From Secundilactobacillus folii (GTDB taxonomy: Bacteria > Bacillota > Bacilli > Lactobacillales > Lactobacillaceae): DNA of 64,000 nt. Shown one piece after another: positions 40,789 through 49,175 of the stretch. Under the pieces are notes generated by a model that was given only the letters and a program-made list of their open reading frames with translations, did not search any database and was not told the origin of the DNA. The position numbers and the translations under genes were made by a program. How positions within the stretch are numbered: position 1 is the stretch's first letter; each line of letters starts with the position of its first letter. Location: assembly GCF_009720675.1 (NCBI RefSeq), contig NZ_WNJO01000006.1, positions 124,001 to 188,000 on the forward strand. The letters run 5' to 3'.

Positions 40789-41490
40789 GTGGCCTACATA
40801 GAAGTTAAACACGAAGAAAAACGTTACCAAATGGGTGAAACAGAAATTATCGCGAACCACGATATCAGCTTTGAAGCGGAACAGGGTCAGCTGACCGTTA
40901 TTTTGGGGCCAAGCGGTGCTGGTAAATCAACGGTTCTAAATATTCTTGGCGGGATGGATACCCCAACGGCAGGTGAAGTCATCATTGACGGCATTGATAT
41001 TGCCAAATACACTGAGCGGGAATTGACCACTTATCGCCGCCATGACGTCGGTTTCGTCTTCCAGTTTTATAACTTGATTCCGAACTTAACAACGCGTGAA
41101 AATGTCGAGCTGGCGTCATCGATCGTCAGTGACGCTCTGGATGCGACCACCGTTTTGAAACAGGTTGGACTGGGCGACCGCCTGGATAATTTTCCGTCCC
41201 AGTTGTCTGGCGGTGAACAGCAACGAGTTGCCATCGCCAGAGCACTGGCCAAGAACCCGAAATTGTTACTGTGTGACGAGCCCACGGGAGCCCTAGATTA
41301 CCAAACCGGTAAACAGGTGCTCAAACTATTGGAAAACGCCAGCCGTCAGGAAAATAAAACGGTTCTGATCATCACGCATAATGCCGCCATCGCCGATATG
41401 GCTGACCGAGTCATCTATATCAACGATGCTAAGGTTCGCAAAGTGGTGGATAATCCAACACCAAAGTCGATCGACGACATTGAATGGTAG
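40789..41490 (+). CDS. ABC transporter ATP-binding protein, MacB/LolD type
   Basis: 233 residues. Walker [10 protein letters not shown], the [15 protein letters not shown] signature and Walker [13 protein letters not shown] are intact; [14 protein letters not shown] is typical of the MacB/LolD group. A GTG start follows GGAGG at a good distance. It serves the large FtsX-like permease encoded immediately after. Systems of this kind move peptides or lipids across the Gram-positive membrane, or protect against envelope-active antibiotics. Divergent from merR. Confidence 0.92.
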   Translation: MAYIEVKHEEKRYQMGETEIIANHDISFEAEQGQLTVILGPSGAGKSTVLNILGGMDTPTAGEVIIDGIDIAKYTERELTTYRRHDVGFVFQFYNLIPNLTTRENVELASSIVSDALDATTVLKQVGLGDRLDNFPSQLSGGEQQRVAIARALAKNPKLLLCDEPTGALDYQTGKQVLKLLENASRQENKTVLIITHNAAIADMADRVIYINDAKVRKVVDNPTPKSIDDIEW

Positions 41491-44076
41491 GTGAATGCAT
41501 TGAAACCATTGACAAAAAATATGTGGCGGGAAACGGCGCGTTCAAAGGGTCGCTTCATCGCAATTATTTTAATTATTATGCTGGGTGTGCTGATCTTCGT
41601 TGGCGTCAAGGCGGCAGGACCGTCACTCAACCACTCGCTGCAAAAAACGGTCACAGCTGACAAGTTAAGTGACGTTCAAGTAACCTCCACGACGGGATTT
41701 ACCAAGGCTGATTTGAAGGCAGCTCGGCAATTAAAGGGTGGGCAGGTTGAGAGTGTCAAGTACAAGCCGGTGGTCGGCGGTCGTGAATCAGCAGCCGTTG
41801 CACTGTACGGCTATGACAGCAGCCAAAAGCAAAACCAGCTTTCGCTCCGCTCTGGGCACTTGCCTAGGTCTAACCAACAAATCGTACTGGATCAACGAGC
41901 GAAAACGAAGTATGGTTACAAGCTTGGACAAACCTATTCGTTTAAGAAATCGGCCGGATTAGTTCATCAGTCATACCGAATCGTTGGGTTTGCGGATTCA
42001 CCGCGCTATATCGACAACGCCAGTCGTGGGGCGGCTAACGTGGGTGACGGCACAGTCCGTTACTTTGCGTACGTTCGCGCTAGCCAACTGCATTTAACTT
42101 TACCAACCATGCTGACGATCCGCTTTGCCAATTTACAGTCACGCGACACTTTTGGTAGCTCATATAAAGATGCGGTGAACCATCAGGTGGATCAGCTAAA
42201 GCGGATCTTTAAAGACCGTAGCAAAGCGCGTACGGCATCGCTGCAGGGCACCCGGCTTGCCCAGTTTGCCGCTCAGAAACGGCAGTTACAAAGTCAGCTT
42301 AAACAGCTGCAAGCCGCTGGGCCAACGACTGTGGGTGCTCAAGGACAGGTGAAGCGTGCCCTGGCTAAATTAGCGGCTGCTCAAGCCAAGTTTAAGGGGG
42401 CTACCACGACTGCATACGACTGGCAAACCCGCGAAGACCTGCCCGGCTTTAGTGCTTACGGCGACAGTTCTGATCGCATTGCGGCCATTGCCAACGTCTT
42501 TCCGGTTTTCTTTTTCCTGATTGCTGCTTTGATCACTTTTACCACGATCATGCGGATGGTCGAGGAAGCCCGTGGCCAGATCGGCACGTTTAAAGCACTG
42601 GGTTATGGGAAGTGGCAGATTGCCCGTAACTACTTGGTTTACGCCGTTACGGCCGGTCTGATTGGAACGGTTTTAGGGGTGTTGATTGGCAATACCGGGT
42701 TGCCACGAATCGTGCTGGCGCTTTATAAGAACTATATACCGCTTAAATGGGTCGTTCGTCCGCAGTGGGACAGCATTATCATGTCGTTAATATTTGCTTT
42801 GATTGCGACAGTTGGGGCTGCTGGTATCGTGGTGCGGCAGGAGTTAAACGAAGGCCCAGCAGCCCTGATGCGGCCTAAATCACCAAAATCAGCTAAGCGA
42901 ATTTTGCTTGAAAGAATCACACCATTATGGCGGCGTTTAAGTTTCAATCGCAAAGTTAGCTATCGGAACCTATTTCGGTTCAAGTCGCGGATGTTTATGA
43001 CGATTATCGGTATCGCAGGCGGAACAGCGTTGATCCTAACGGGATTCGGTATCCAAGATTCGATTGGCGGTACGGCTACCCGACAGTACCACGATATCAT
43101 TCACTATCAAGCCACGGTGAGACTGAAGTTAGCAGGGCACGAAAGCAAGACTGACATGCTCTTAAATGAGAACAATCAGTATTACAGTCATACAACGGTT
43201 GCTAGTGATGTAGGCGAAGTTTCGCTGAACGGTCAAAAAGTGACCGATGTGAATCTGACGGCGCCAGAATTCGCACCGCAATTTGGGCGTTACGTTTCCT
43301 TACTGTCCACTAAGAAGGGACAAAAAGTTAGGTTGAAACGGTCTGGCGTTGTGCTGACTCAAAAGATGGCTGATCTGCTGCATGCCAAAGTTGGCGATCG
43401 AGTCCACGTTGACACAACCGATAATCACAAAGGTTCCGCCAAAGTGACGGCGATTGTTCAAAATTATATGGGGCATTACATGTACATGAGTCGCTTCGCT
43501 TACCAGAAGATGCTGGGACGTTCTGCGCCGTTCAACACCCTGCTGGTCCGGCTGAATCATCAGACTGCTAAACAGCGTCAGTCGTTGGCTCAAAAACTGT
43601 TAGATGGCGGTGGCGTGCTCGCCACTAGTTACGTGGCGGATCAACGGCAGTCGGTTAGCACAATGTCGAAGTCCTTAACCCCAGTTGTCCTGATTTTTAT
43701 TGCACTGTCAGGGATCTTGTCGTTTGTTGTTTTGTATAACTTAACCAACATCAACGTTTCGGAGCGGATCCGGGAATTGTCCACCATTAAAGTGTTGGGT
43801 TTTTACGATGGCGAAGTGACGATGTACATTGTTCGTGAAAACATTATCTTGACCATTGCGGGTATCATAGTCGGTTACGGTGTGGGTAACTTACTGACCT
43901 GGTATATCATGCGCCAAGCCGCAACTGCAGAGGTCATCTTCCCGACTACGATCCACTGGTTGGGGTACGTGGTCGCCACGCTATTGATGATTGCCTTTAC
44001 GGTCATTGTCATGTTGGTGACCCACTACAGGCTTAAACGGATCAACATGATTGAAGCCTTACAATCAAACGAATAA
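41491..44076 (+). CDS. FtsX-like ABC permease with two FtsX domains
   Basis: 861 residues. One membrane segment near the N-terminus (about 22-44), an extracellular part of about 280 residues with a coiled-coil-like run (RTASLQGTRLAQFAAQKRQLQSQLKQLQAA), three helices (about 335-450) as first FtsX block, again one segment near 505, a second extracellular part, and the last three helices (about 730-850). This is the eight- to ten-helix type also found in BceB-like and YknZ-like exporters. GTG start next to the stop of the ATPase gene; TTG at 41500 is an alternative. Ends in a clear terminator. Confidence 0.88.
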   Translation: MNALKPLTKNMWRETARSKGRFIAIILIIMLGVLIFVGVKAAGPSLNHSLQKTVTADKLSDVQVTSTTGFTKADLKAARQLKGGQVESVKYKPVVGGRESAAVALYGYDSSQKQNQLSLRSGHLPRSNQQIVLDQRAKTKYGYKLGQTYSFKKSAGLVHQSYRIVGFADSPRYIDNASRGAANVGDGTVRYFAYVRASQLHLTLPTMLTIRFANLQSRDTFGSSYKDAVNHQVDQLKRIFKDRSKARTASLQGTRLAQFAAQKRQLQSQLKQLQAAGPTTVGAQGQVKRALAKLAAAQAKFKGATTTAYDWQTREDLPGFSAYGDSSDRIAAIANVFPVFFFLIAALITFTTIMRMVEEARGQIGTFKALGYGKWQIARNYLVYAVTAGLIGTVLGVLIGNTGLPRIVLALYKNYIPLKWVVRPQWDSIIMSLIFALIATVGAAGIVVRQELNEGPAALMRPKSPKSAKRILLERITPLWRRLSFNRKVSYRNLFRFKSRMFMTIIGIAGGTALILTGFGIQDSIGGTATRQYHDIIHYQATVRLKLAGHESKTDMLLNENNQYYSHTTVASDVGEVSLNGQKVTDVNLTAPEFAPQFGRYVSLLSTKKGQKVRLKRSGVVLTQKMADLLHAKVGDRVHVDTTDNHKGSAKVTAIVQNYMGHYMYMSRFAYQKMLGRSAPFNTLLVRLNHQTAKQRQSLAQKLLDGGGVLATSYVADQRQSVSTMSKSLTPVVLIFIALSGILSFVVLYNLTNINVSERIRELSTIKVLGFYDGEVTMYIVRENIILTIAGIIVGYGVGNLLTWYIMRQAATAEVIFPTTIHWLGYVVATLLMIAFTVIVMLVTHYRLKRINMIEALQSNE

Positions 44077-44100
44077 TTCTAGGACATGCTTAAATCAATT

Positions 44101-44157
44101 AAAACGTCTACCAATGAGTATTACCATAATCGGTAATCATTTGGTAGACGTTTTTAT
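44101..44157 (+). terminator. Intrinsic terminator of the ABC exporter operon
   Basis: AAAACGTCTACCAA (44101-44114) pairs with TTGGTAGACGTTTT (44141-44154), followed by T. Confidence 0.9.
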
Positions 44158-44273
44158 AGTTTTGTATTAATCTAAAAAAAAGGTAATTTTTTTAGCAAAT
44201 ACAGTGCAATCCATACCCATTAGATGATACAATTATTGCACCGAAACTATTGATGACGGGATTGATGACAACT

Positions 44274-44325
44274 TTAAGTTTCACAAGTAGATCGTTTTGT
44301 ATTTTAAAATTAAGCTGAAACTTAA
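44274..44325. repeat. Inverted repeat upstream of the AP2 gene
   Basis: TTAAGTTTCA (44274-44283) and TGAAACTTAA (44316-44325) are perfect complements, 32 bp apart. The same ten bases occur at 56569-56578 in the leader of the glycosyltransferase operon. A TGATATAAT extended -10 at 44382-44390 is likely the AP2-gene promoter. Confidence 0.5.
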
Positions 44326-44471
44326 GCACGTTATCAGTAAGCATTAATCGTATTTTTGTTTCTTAATGGTGATATAATATCATTGGTCTAGAGGGTTATG
44401 CCATATTTGTATTGACGATATTCTCAAATTAAGTAAGCAAAAATAAGTATACATCAAAGGATGGCGTAAAA

Positions 44472-44969
44472 ATGAGTAAAAGAATTGACCTGACCAACCA
44501 ACGTTTCGGGCGGCTAGTTGTTCTGAAGTACCATGGCAATAACCCAGCTAACTCTAACGCAATGTGGTTGTGCCAGTGCGACTGCGGTAATCAGACAGTT
44601 GTTGACGGCGTACGTCTACGTTCCGGAATCACGAAGAGCTGCGGCTGCTTGCGCAGGGATCTTTCCAGCCAGCGTGTGTATAAGAACCCAAAGTTCGTGG
44701 ATTACATGGGCCGTTCAGACCAGCTTAAGGATGAAAACGGGGTCGCGTTAAGTTCGATCTCGGAATCAGCTCGAAACAAGAGTGGGGTCATTGGCGTTTC
44801 ATATGACCGGCAGACTGGCAAGTGGTTCGCCCGTTTAATGGTGGATCACCGCTACGTTTTGCTAAAGAGTTTTAAGACGATCACAGAAGCAATCGACGCG
44901 CGACGTGAGGCTGAAGAGAAATATCTAGGCCTGAAGCGTGACGAACTGAGGAAGGCCGATAAAGTTTAA
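44472..44969 (+). CDS. AP2-domain DNA-binding protein with N-terminal Cys cluster
   Basis: 165 residues. The N-terminal part has WLCQCDCGN and SCGCLRR, a Cys-rich segment often seen in front of HNH nucleases of phages. The AP2-like domain comes later: SGVIGVSYDRQTGKWFARLMVDHRYVLLKSFKTITEAIDARREAEEKYLG. No HNH motif is present, so the protein should bind DNA but not cut it. Such proteins are mostly found in phages and mobile introns; here it is alone between normal genes. AAAGGATG precedes the start. Confidence 0.8.
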   Translation: MSKRIDLTNQRFGRLVVLKYHGNNPANSNAMWLCQCDCGNQTVVDGVRLRSGITKSCGCLRRDLSSQRVYKNPKFVDYMGRSDQLKDENGVALSSISESARNKSGVIGVSYDRQTGKWFARLMVDHRYVLLKSFKTITEAIDARREAEEKYLGLKRDELRKADKV

Positions 44970-45032
44970 CGTATAAGTGGGTGGAATACGGGGTAATGCG
45001 TGTAAAATTCGCTGACAGCGATATCGAAAGCA

Positions 45033-45182
45033 TTAGTCTTTAGATGATTTTAGTTTATTTGGATCAACAGCTACGTGGTTGAGAATCAGCAACGTGGCGT
45101 TAATTGGATAATCCGTAAAGAAGTCGCTAATGGCGGCTTTTTTGGCGGTCTTTTTCGATTGGTCGCCTTGCTAACTTGTCAT
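45033..45182 (-). pseudogene. Small broken ORF with in-frame stop at codon 4
   Basis: On the minus strand an ATG at 45182 is followed by ACA AGT and a TAG stop, and then the frame stays open for 45 codons: it continues QGDQSKKTAKKAAISDFF and ends VDPNKLKSSKD. Amino-acid use looks real, not random. The first part overlaps the promoter of the next gene only at its edge. It may be a gene killed by a single base, or have a different start. No family recognised. Confidence 0.35.
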
Positions 45183-45188
45183 GGTATC

Positions 45189-45219
45189 TTGACTTTCATC
45201 CCGCTCTAACTCGTATAAT
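45189..45219 (+). promoter_or_regulatory. MerR-type promoter of the second aldo/keto reductase gene
   Basis: TTGACT (45189-45194) and TATAAT (45214-45219) are separated by 19 bp; the spacer contains CGCTCTAAC, which matches one half of the operators at 38925 and 40686. Confidence 0.75.
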
Positions 45220-45276
45220 AACAATAGCATTAACGATATGAAGTGATTGATTTAGAATCTTAAAGGGGACCTGAAT

Positions 45277-46254
45277 ATGAATTATCGAACACTTGGTAAA
45301 ACTGGTTTCAACATTAGCGATGTTTCGCTGGGTACCTGGCAACTTGGTGGTAAATGGGGTGCGCCATTCGACATCAAGGATGCGGATGCGACGCTGGAAG
45401 AAGCTTACGAACAGGGTGTCAACTTTTTTGATACAGCTGATGGTTATCAGGACGGAAACAGTGAAAAAGCAGTTGGCGCCTTCGTCAAGTCGCACCCAGA
45501 CGTTCATTTTACGACCAAGATCGGCCGCAAAGAGATGCCATTGAGTGCAGAGCATTTCAACGCCGAACATTTGACCCGTTACGTTGATGAATCACTTCAA
45601 AATATGGGTGTCGAAGCGCTTGATCTCGTGTTGCTTCATTGCCCGCCAATGCCGGTCTACTACCTTCCAGAAACCTTCTTTGCCATGGATAAGCTGAAAA
45701 AGGCCGGGAAGATCAAGAACTATGGTGTGAGTGTTGAAAGGGTCGAAGAAGCGATTAAGGCGATGGATTATGATATATCTGCAGTTGAGATTATTTTTAA
45801 CATGTTTCGTCTCCGACCGGCACGACTGTTCTTTAAACTAGCCAAGCAAAACAACGTTGGCATCCTCGCCCGGGTTCCTCTTGCTAGTGGTCTTTTGACC
45901 GGAAAATACACGGCTGACACCAAGTTTGGTAAAGATGATCACCGAACGACTAACCGTCACGGTGAACTGTTTGACAAGGGGGAGACTTTTTCCGGTGTCG
46001 ATTATTTGACGGGGGTCAAGGCAGCACAAGAACTAAAAGAACGTCTTAAAACTGACAATTTGGCAGCCATGGCGCTGCGCTACATCTTGATGTACGATGC
46101 GGTTACGGCGGTTATTCCAGGTGCTAGTTCACCAGAACAGATTGAACGTAACACGGTGGCGTCAGACCTCCCAGCTTTCAAACCAGAGCAGATGGATATT
46201 GTGCAAGACGTTTATAACAAGTACATTAAGAACCCAGTTGATTACCTCTGGTGA
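45277..46254 (+). CDS. Aldo/keto reductase
   Basis: 325 residues. Catalytic Asp and Tyr are in FFDTADGYQDGNSEKAVG, Lys in FTTKIGRK, His in VLLHCPP. The C-terminus ends with TAVIPGASSPEQIERNTVASDLPA, where the nucleotide 2'-phosphate would be bound. The type is that of YajO or oxidoreductases of the Tas group. It is close to the MerR gene and has a promoter of the same form as the AKR gene at 38985, so both may react to the same stress signal. The ATG is 9-10 bases behind AAAGGGG. Confidence 0.9.
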   Translation: MNYRTLGKTGFNISDVSLGTWQLGGKWGAPFDIKDADATLEEAYEQGVNFFDTADGYQDGNSEKAVGAFVKSHPDVHFTTKIGRKEMPLSAEHFNAEHLTRYVDESLQNMGVEALDLVLLHCPPMPVYYLPETFFAMDKLKKAGKIKNYGVSVERVEEAIKAMDYDISAVEIIFNMFRLRPARLFFKLAKQNNVGILARVPLASGLLTGKYTADTKFGKDDHRTTNRHGELFDKGETFSGVDYLTGVKAAQELKERLKTDNLAAMALRYILMYDAVTAVIPGASSPEQIERNTVASDLPAFKPEQMDIVQDVYNKYIKNPVDYLW

Positions 46255-46486
46255 TTTCGAAAGGTAGATAAGAGCCGAGTGATAAAGATTCTTGAATCGG
46301 GAGTCTTAAAGTGAGAGTGGCACTTTATGGCTCTTTTTCATTAGTCAGTTGGTGGATCCAATTGCTTTTGAGATAGTCTTCAGCCCGCTTTCAGTAATTC
46401 CTCGTTTAATATCACGTCATATTAGTGTTATAATCGGCGTATAAAGATATCATATTTAAGCGACATTGAAACGGGGTAGCGCACAA

Positions 46487-47098
46487 ATGGAATTTACGAA
46501 ACGACAGCAAACCATCATTCAGATGCTGAAGGCCACCAGTCCCTTGACCGGCGAAGAAATTGCCCAGCAGCTCAATCTGAGTGTCCCTACGATCCGCGGT
46601 GATTTAAGATTATTGACTGCAGTGGAAGTCTTGGCTGCCCGACCCAAAGTCGGTTACGTTTATAAGGGTGACAATCAGGCTGCACTGAGCTACGAAACTT
46701 TATATAATAAGCCAATTTCGACAATTATGCAGCCGGCTGCAGTGATCAAGGATAACGCCTCACTGCAAGAAGCCATTAGTAAACTGTTCCTAGAAGACGT
46801 TGGCACCCTGTTTGTTGTTGACGCTAACGCCCAACTGGTCGGCTTGATCTCTCGGAAGGATCTGCTGCGAGCAAGTTTCAACAATGCCAACCCCGAAGCT
46901 GTTTTGGCCAGTGTGATCATGACGCGAATGCCAAATATTGTGACCGTCACAGCTGACATGACGGTGAAACAAGTGGGGCAGCTACTGTTGAAACACAAGG
47001 TTGATTCACTGCCTGTTGTGGATAAGGCTGCACCACAAACGGTCACTGGCAAGATCACCAAGAACCGGATCTTTCAGCATTTTATTGAACAGGCTTAA
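46487..47098 (+). CDS. CcpN-like regulator with HTH and two CBS domains
   Basis: 203 residues from ATG 46487 (CGGGG upstream; a TTG at 46466 is less likely). The HTH lies at residues 1-55 (TGEEIAQQLNLSVPTIRGDLRLL), and the CBS pair follows: ISTIMQPAAVIKDNASLQEAISKLFLEDVGTLFVVD and VIMTRMPNIVTVTADMTVKQVGQLLLKHKVDSLPVVD. In Bacillus, CcpN represses gluconeogenic genes and senses the energy state through the CBS pair. ppdK, 2 kb downstream, is a natural target. A TGTTATAAT extended -10 stands at 46427-46435. Confidence 0.88.
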   Translation: MEFTKRQQTIIQMLKATSPLTGEEIAQQLNLSVPTIRGDLRLLTAVEVLAARPKVGYVYKGDNQAALSYETLYNKPISTIMQPAAVIKDNASLQEAISKLFLEDVGTLFVVDANAQLVGLISRKDLLRASFNNANPEAVLASVIMTRMPNIVTVTADMTVKQVGQLLLKHKVDSLPVVDKAAPQTVTGKITKNRIFQHFIEQA

Positions 47099-47141
47099 AG
47101 GTAAAATTAGTCTCTAAACGATTGAATCAGTGCCTACAATG

Positions 47142-47187
47142 AACGGCAGTCAACAACCAAAATTTTTGGTTGTTGACTGCCGTTTTT
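47142..47187. terminator. Symmetric terminator between CcpN-like and MarR genes
   Basis: AACGGCAGTCAACAACC pairs perfectly with GGTTGTTGACTGCCGTT, with A- and T-runs on either side, serving both convergent genes. Confidence 0.92.
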
Positions 47188-47205
47188 GTGTGGTGAAGAA
47201 TTAAC

Positions 47206-47670
47206 TTAATCTTCGTTCGCTTCTCGGGCTGTTAAGACATCATTGATATTGATTTCTTCAGCGCGATTCTTTAAAAAGGCCAAGGAGCTTGCTAGCGTTT
47301 GTTTTTCTTGATCCGAAAGTCCCTTGACGACCATTGAATCCCAATATGACATTTCTCGAATAATTCGGTTCACATATTCTTCACCCGTTGGTTCAATATA
47401 AACTTTCTTAGTTCTCTGATTAGCTTGATCGATCATTCGTTTAATCAGTTCATCCGCCTCTAATTGTTTTAGGCGTCTGGCGACCATCGCATTATCTAAG
47501 GTTAGGTTTTGACCGATCCTTTCTTGAATAATGCCCGGGTTTTCTTTGACGTTGATCAAAATAATGGCATCAACTTCTTTAATGCCCATTTTTTTAATCA
47601 CGGCTTTTAAGTAAGCACGCGCTTTTCTGGAGAAAATACCAGTTGAGATACCAATTCCTAATGGTGACAT
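47206..47670 (-). CDS. MarR family regulator
   Basis: 154 residues. The HTH part reads ILINVKENPGIIQERIGQNLTLDNAMVARRLKQLEADELIKRMIDQANQRTKKVYIEPTGEE. It is divergent from the metallo-hydrolase gene at 47814, and a near-perfect palindrome covers the -35 box of that gene, so it is likely its repressor. AAAAGGAGAT precedes the ATG. Confidence 0.88.
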   Translation of the reverse strand: MSPLGIGISTGIFSRKARAYLKAVIKKMGIKEVDAIILINVKENPGIIQERIGQNLTLDNAMVARRLKQLEADELIKRMIDQANQRTKKVYIEPTGEEYVNRIIREMSYWDSMVVKGLSDQEKQTLASSLAFLKNRAEEININDVLTAREANED

Positions 47671-47718
47671 TGAGATTCATCTCCTTTTGGATTAACCATA
47701 GCAAAAATAAAAGATTAA

Positions 47719-47760
47719 ATCAACTATTGACAAAAACAATTGTTGATGATAGTCTATAAT
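47719..47760 (+). promoter_or_regulatory. MarR operator and promoter of the metallo-hydrolase gene
   Basis: ATCAACTATTG (47719-47729) and CAATTGTTGAT (47737-47747) match in 10 of 11 pairs. TTGACA at 47727-47732 lies in the first half. TAGTCT at 17 bp or TATAAT at 22 bp can be the -10 box. Confidence 0.75.
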
Positions 47761-47813
47761 CACTCGATTAGAGCAGGACTATGAAATGCGTGCTCCCAAA
47801 GGAGGGGATGTCT

Positions 47814-48683
47814 ATGATGAATAAACAACAAGTTCCAGGATACTTTAGATACCAACTCGGAGACGTTGAGATCACTGCACTCTATGATGGTTATGCCTTG
47901 GGGAATACTGACATTTATTACGGCACCGATGCTGACACTGTCATTAAAGCTTGGCATGCCAATTTTACGACCACGACAATGATTGACGATCGGGAAAATA
48001 TCAAAGTTGATTCAAACACTTACCTGGTTGATACAGGTCATGAACTCTCTTTAATTGACACGGGTAGTAGTGATGCCCTTGGGCCTAGCATGGGTAAAAT
48101 GCTCACAAACCTAAAAGCTTCTGGCTACCGTCCAGAAGACGTCGACAAAGTTTTTCTAACGCATGCGCACCCTGATCATATTGATGGTTTAGTGATCAAT
48201 AATCAAATGACATTTCCGAATGCCACCGTTTATTTAAAACGAGCTGATTACGATTTTTGGCTCAGTATTTTACCAAACCTTGACAGCCTGCTGGCGCCGT
48301 ACGTTCAGAAAAACCAGTGCGTCTTATTTACTCAAGACGGGGAGTTGACGGATGGTATCACGGCAGTTTCCTTACCGGGTCACACAATCGGTCATACCGG
48401 TTATCTGATTGAATCAAACGGCCAGAAACTATTTGCCTGGGGTGACATTATTCACGATCCGGACGTTCAGTTAACTGATCCAAACGTGGAAGTAGTACTT
48501 GGTAAGTATGATGAAAAACGGGTTGCCAAAGAACTGGCAACTGAAAAGAAGACGGTTGAACAAGTTGCTGATACACCGGAATTGGTTGCGGGTGCTCATC
48601 TGCCGTTTCCTGGAATTGGGCACATTGTTAGCAATGAAAATGCTACCGGCTACCGGTTTATTCCCGTTCACTATACCGAATAG
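47814..48683 (+). CDS. MBL-fold metallo-hydrolase
   Basis: About 290 residues. The metal site is THAHPDHIDGL (HxHxDH), with a further His in PGHTIGHTGYLI, an Asp in WGDIIHDP and the last His in VAGAHLPFPGIGHI. The form matches quorum-quenching lactonase and SdsA-like members; the substrate is unknown. ATG 47814 lies 8 bases behind GGAGGGG. The MarR regulator next to it suggests that it is induced by a small aromatic compound or toxin. Confidence 0.88.
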   Translation: MMNKQQVPGYFRYQLGDVEITALYDGYALGNTDIYYGTDADTVIKAWHANFTTTTMIDDRENIKVDSNTYLVDTGHELSLIDTGSSDALGPSMGKMLTNLKASGYRPEDVDKVFLTHAHPDHIDGLVINNQMTFPNATVYLKRADYDFWLSILPNLDSLLAPYVQKNQCVLFTQDGELTDGITAVSLPGHTIGHTGYLIESNGQKLFAWGDIIHDPDVQLTDPNVEVVLGKYDEKRVAKELATEKKTVEQVADTPELVAGAHLPFPGIGHIVSNENATGYRFIPVHYTE

Positions 48684-48872
48684 TACTGATTCAAATGGAT
48701 CTTTAAGATGCACTTTAAATCGATAAAAGGCTTTCACTGAGAACCTTTCGTCAGAAGCGAAAGTGACCAGACTAATCAATATCGTCACGATGATAATCGT
48801 AGTTTCCAAAATTGAAGACACCATAAACGATGTTTTAATTTTCCAGTATTATTTTCACATACCCCTTAAATC

Positions 48873-48929
48873 AAACGATATTACAGAAATCTCAAACTTG
48901 GAGATGCTGTGATATCGTTTTTTTTTTGG
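48873..48929 (+). terminator. Intrinsic terminator downstream of the metallo-hydrolase gene
   Basis: AAACGATATTACAG (48873-48886) pairs with CTGTGATATCGTTT (48907-48920), followed by a run of T. It is 190 bp from the stop codon; the stretch between and the 170 bp after it hold no gene. Confidence 0.8.
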
Positions 48930-49100
48930 ATTAATTTTCTCCTTCAATTCTCGGAAAGCCTTAGGAGTATTTTTCAATATTTTGACTATCATGACGTCTT
49001 AATCGTTGAATTTCATAGCTGCATTAAGTCATTAAAACGTAATACATAATTTTCAAACCCCTTTAAATCAACAATAATCAGCTCAATCACAATAAAAGGC

Positions 49101-49129
49101 TTGCATTCGAAATCAAAGTAATATACATT
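49101..49129 (+). promoter_or_regulatory. ppdK promoter
   Basis: TTGCAT (49101-49106), a 17-bp spacer and TACATT (49124-49129). AT-rich DNA around the -10 box could be the target of the CcpN-like regulator, but I see no exact copy of its known site. Confidence 0.55.
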
Positions 49130-49175
49130 ATAAACCAAACAAATGTAACGTTTTATTTCTAGAAAGAGTGGTTAT

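Noticed and set aside
47142-47187. Possible integrase or transposon end
   Set aside because: The long perfect palindrome is a normal symmetric terminator between convergent genes.
48471-48824. Minus-strand frame with a hydrophobic start (ETTIIIVTILISLVTF)
   Set aside because: No ribosome site, and most of it overlaps the metallo-hydrolase gene in antisense; too weak to call a toxin-like gene.
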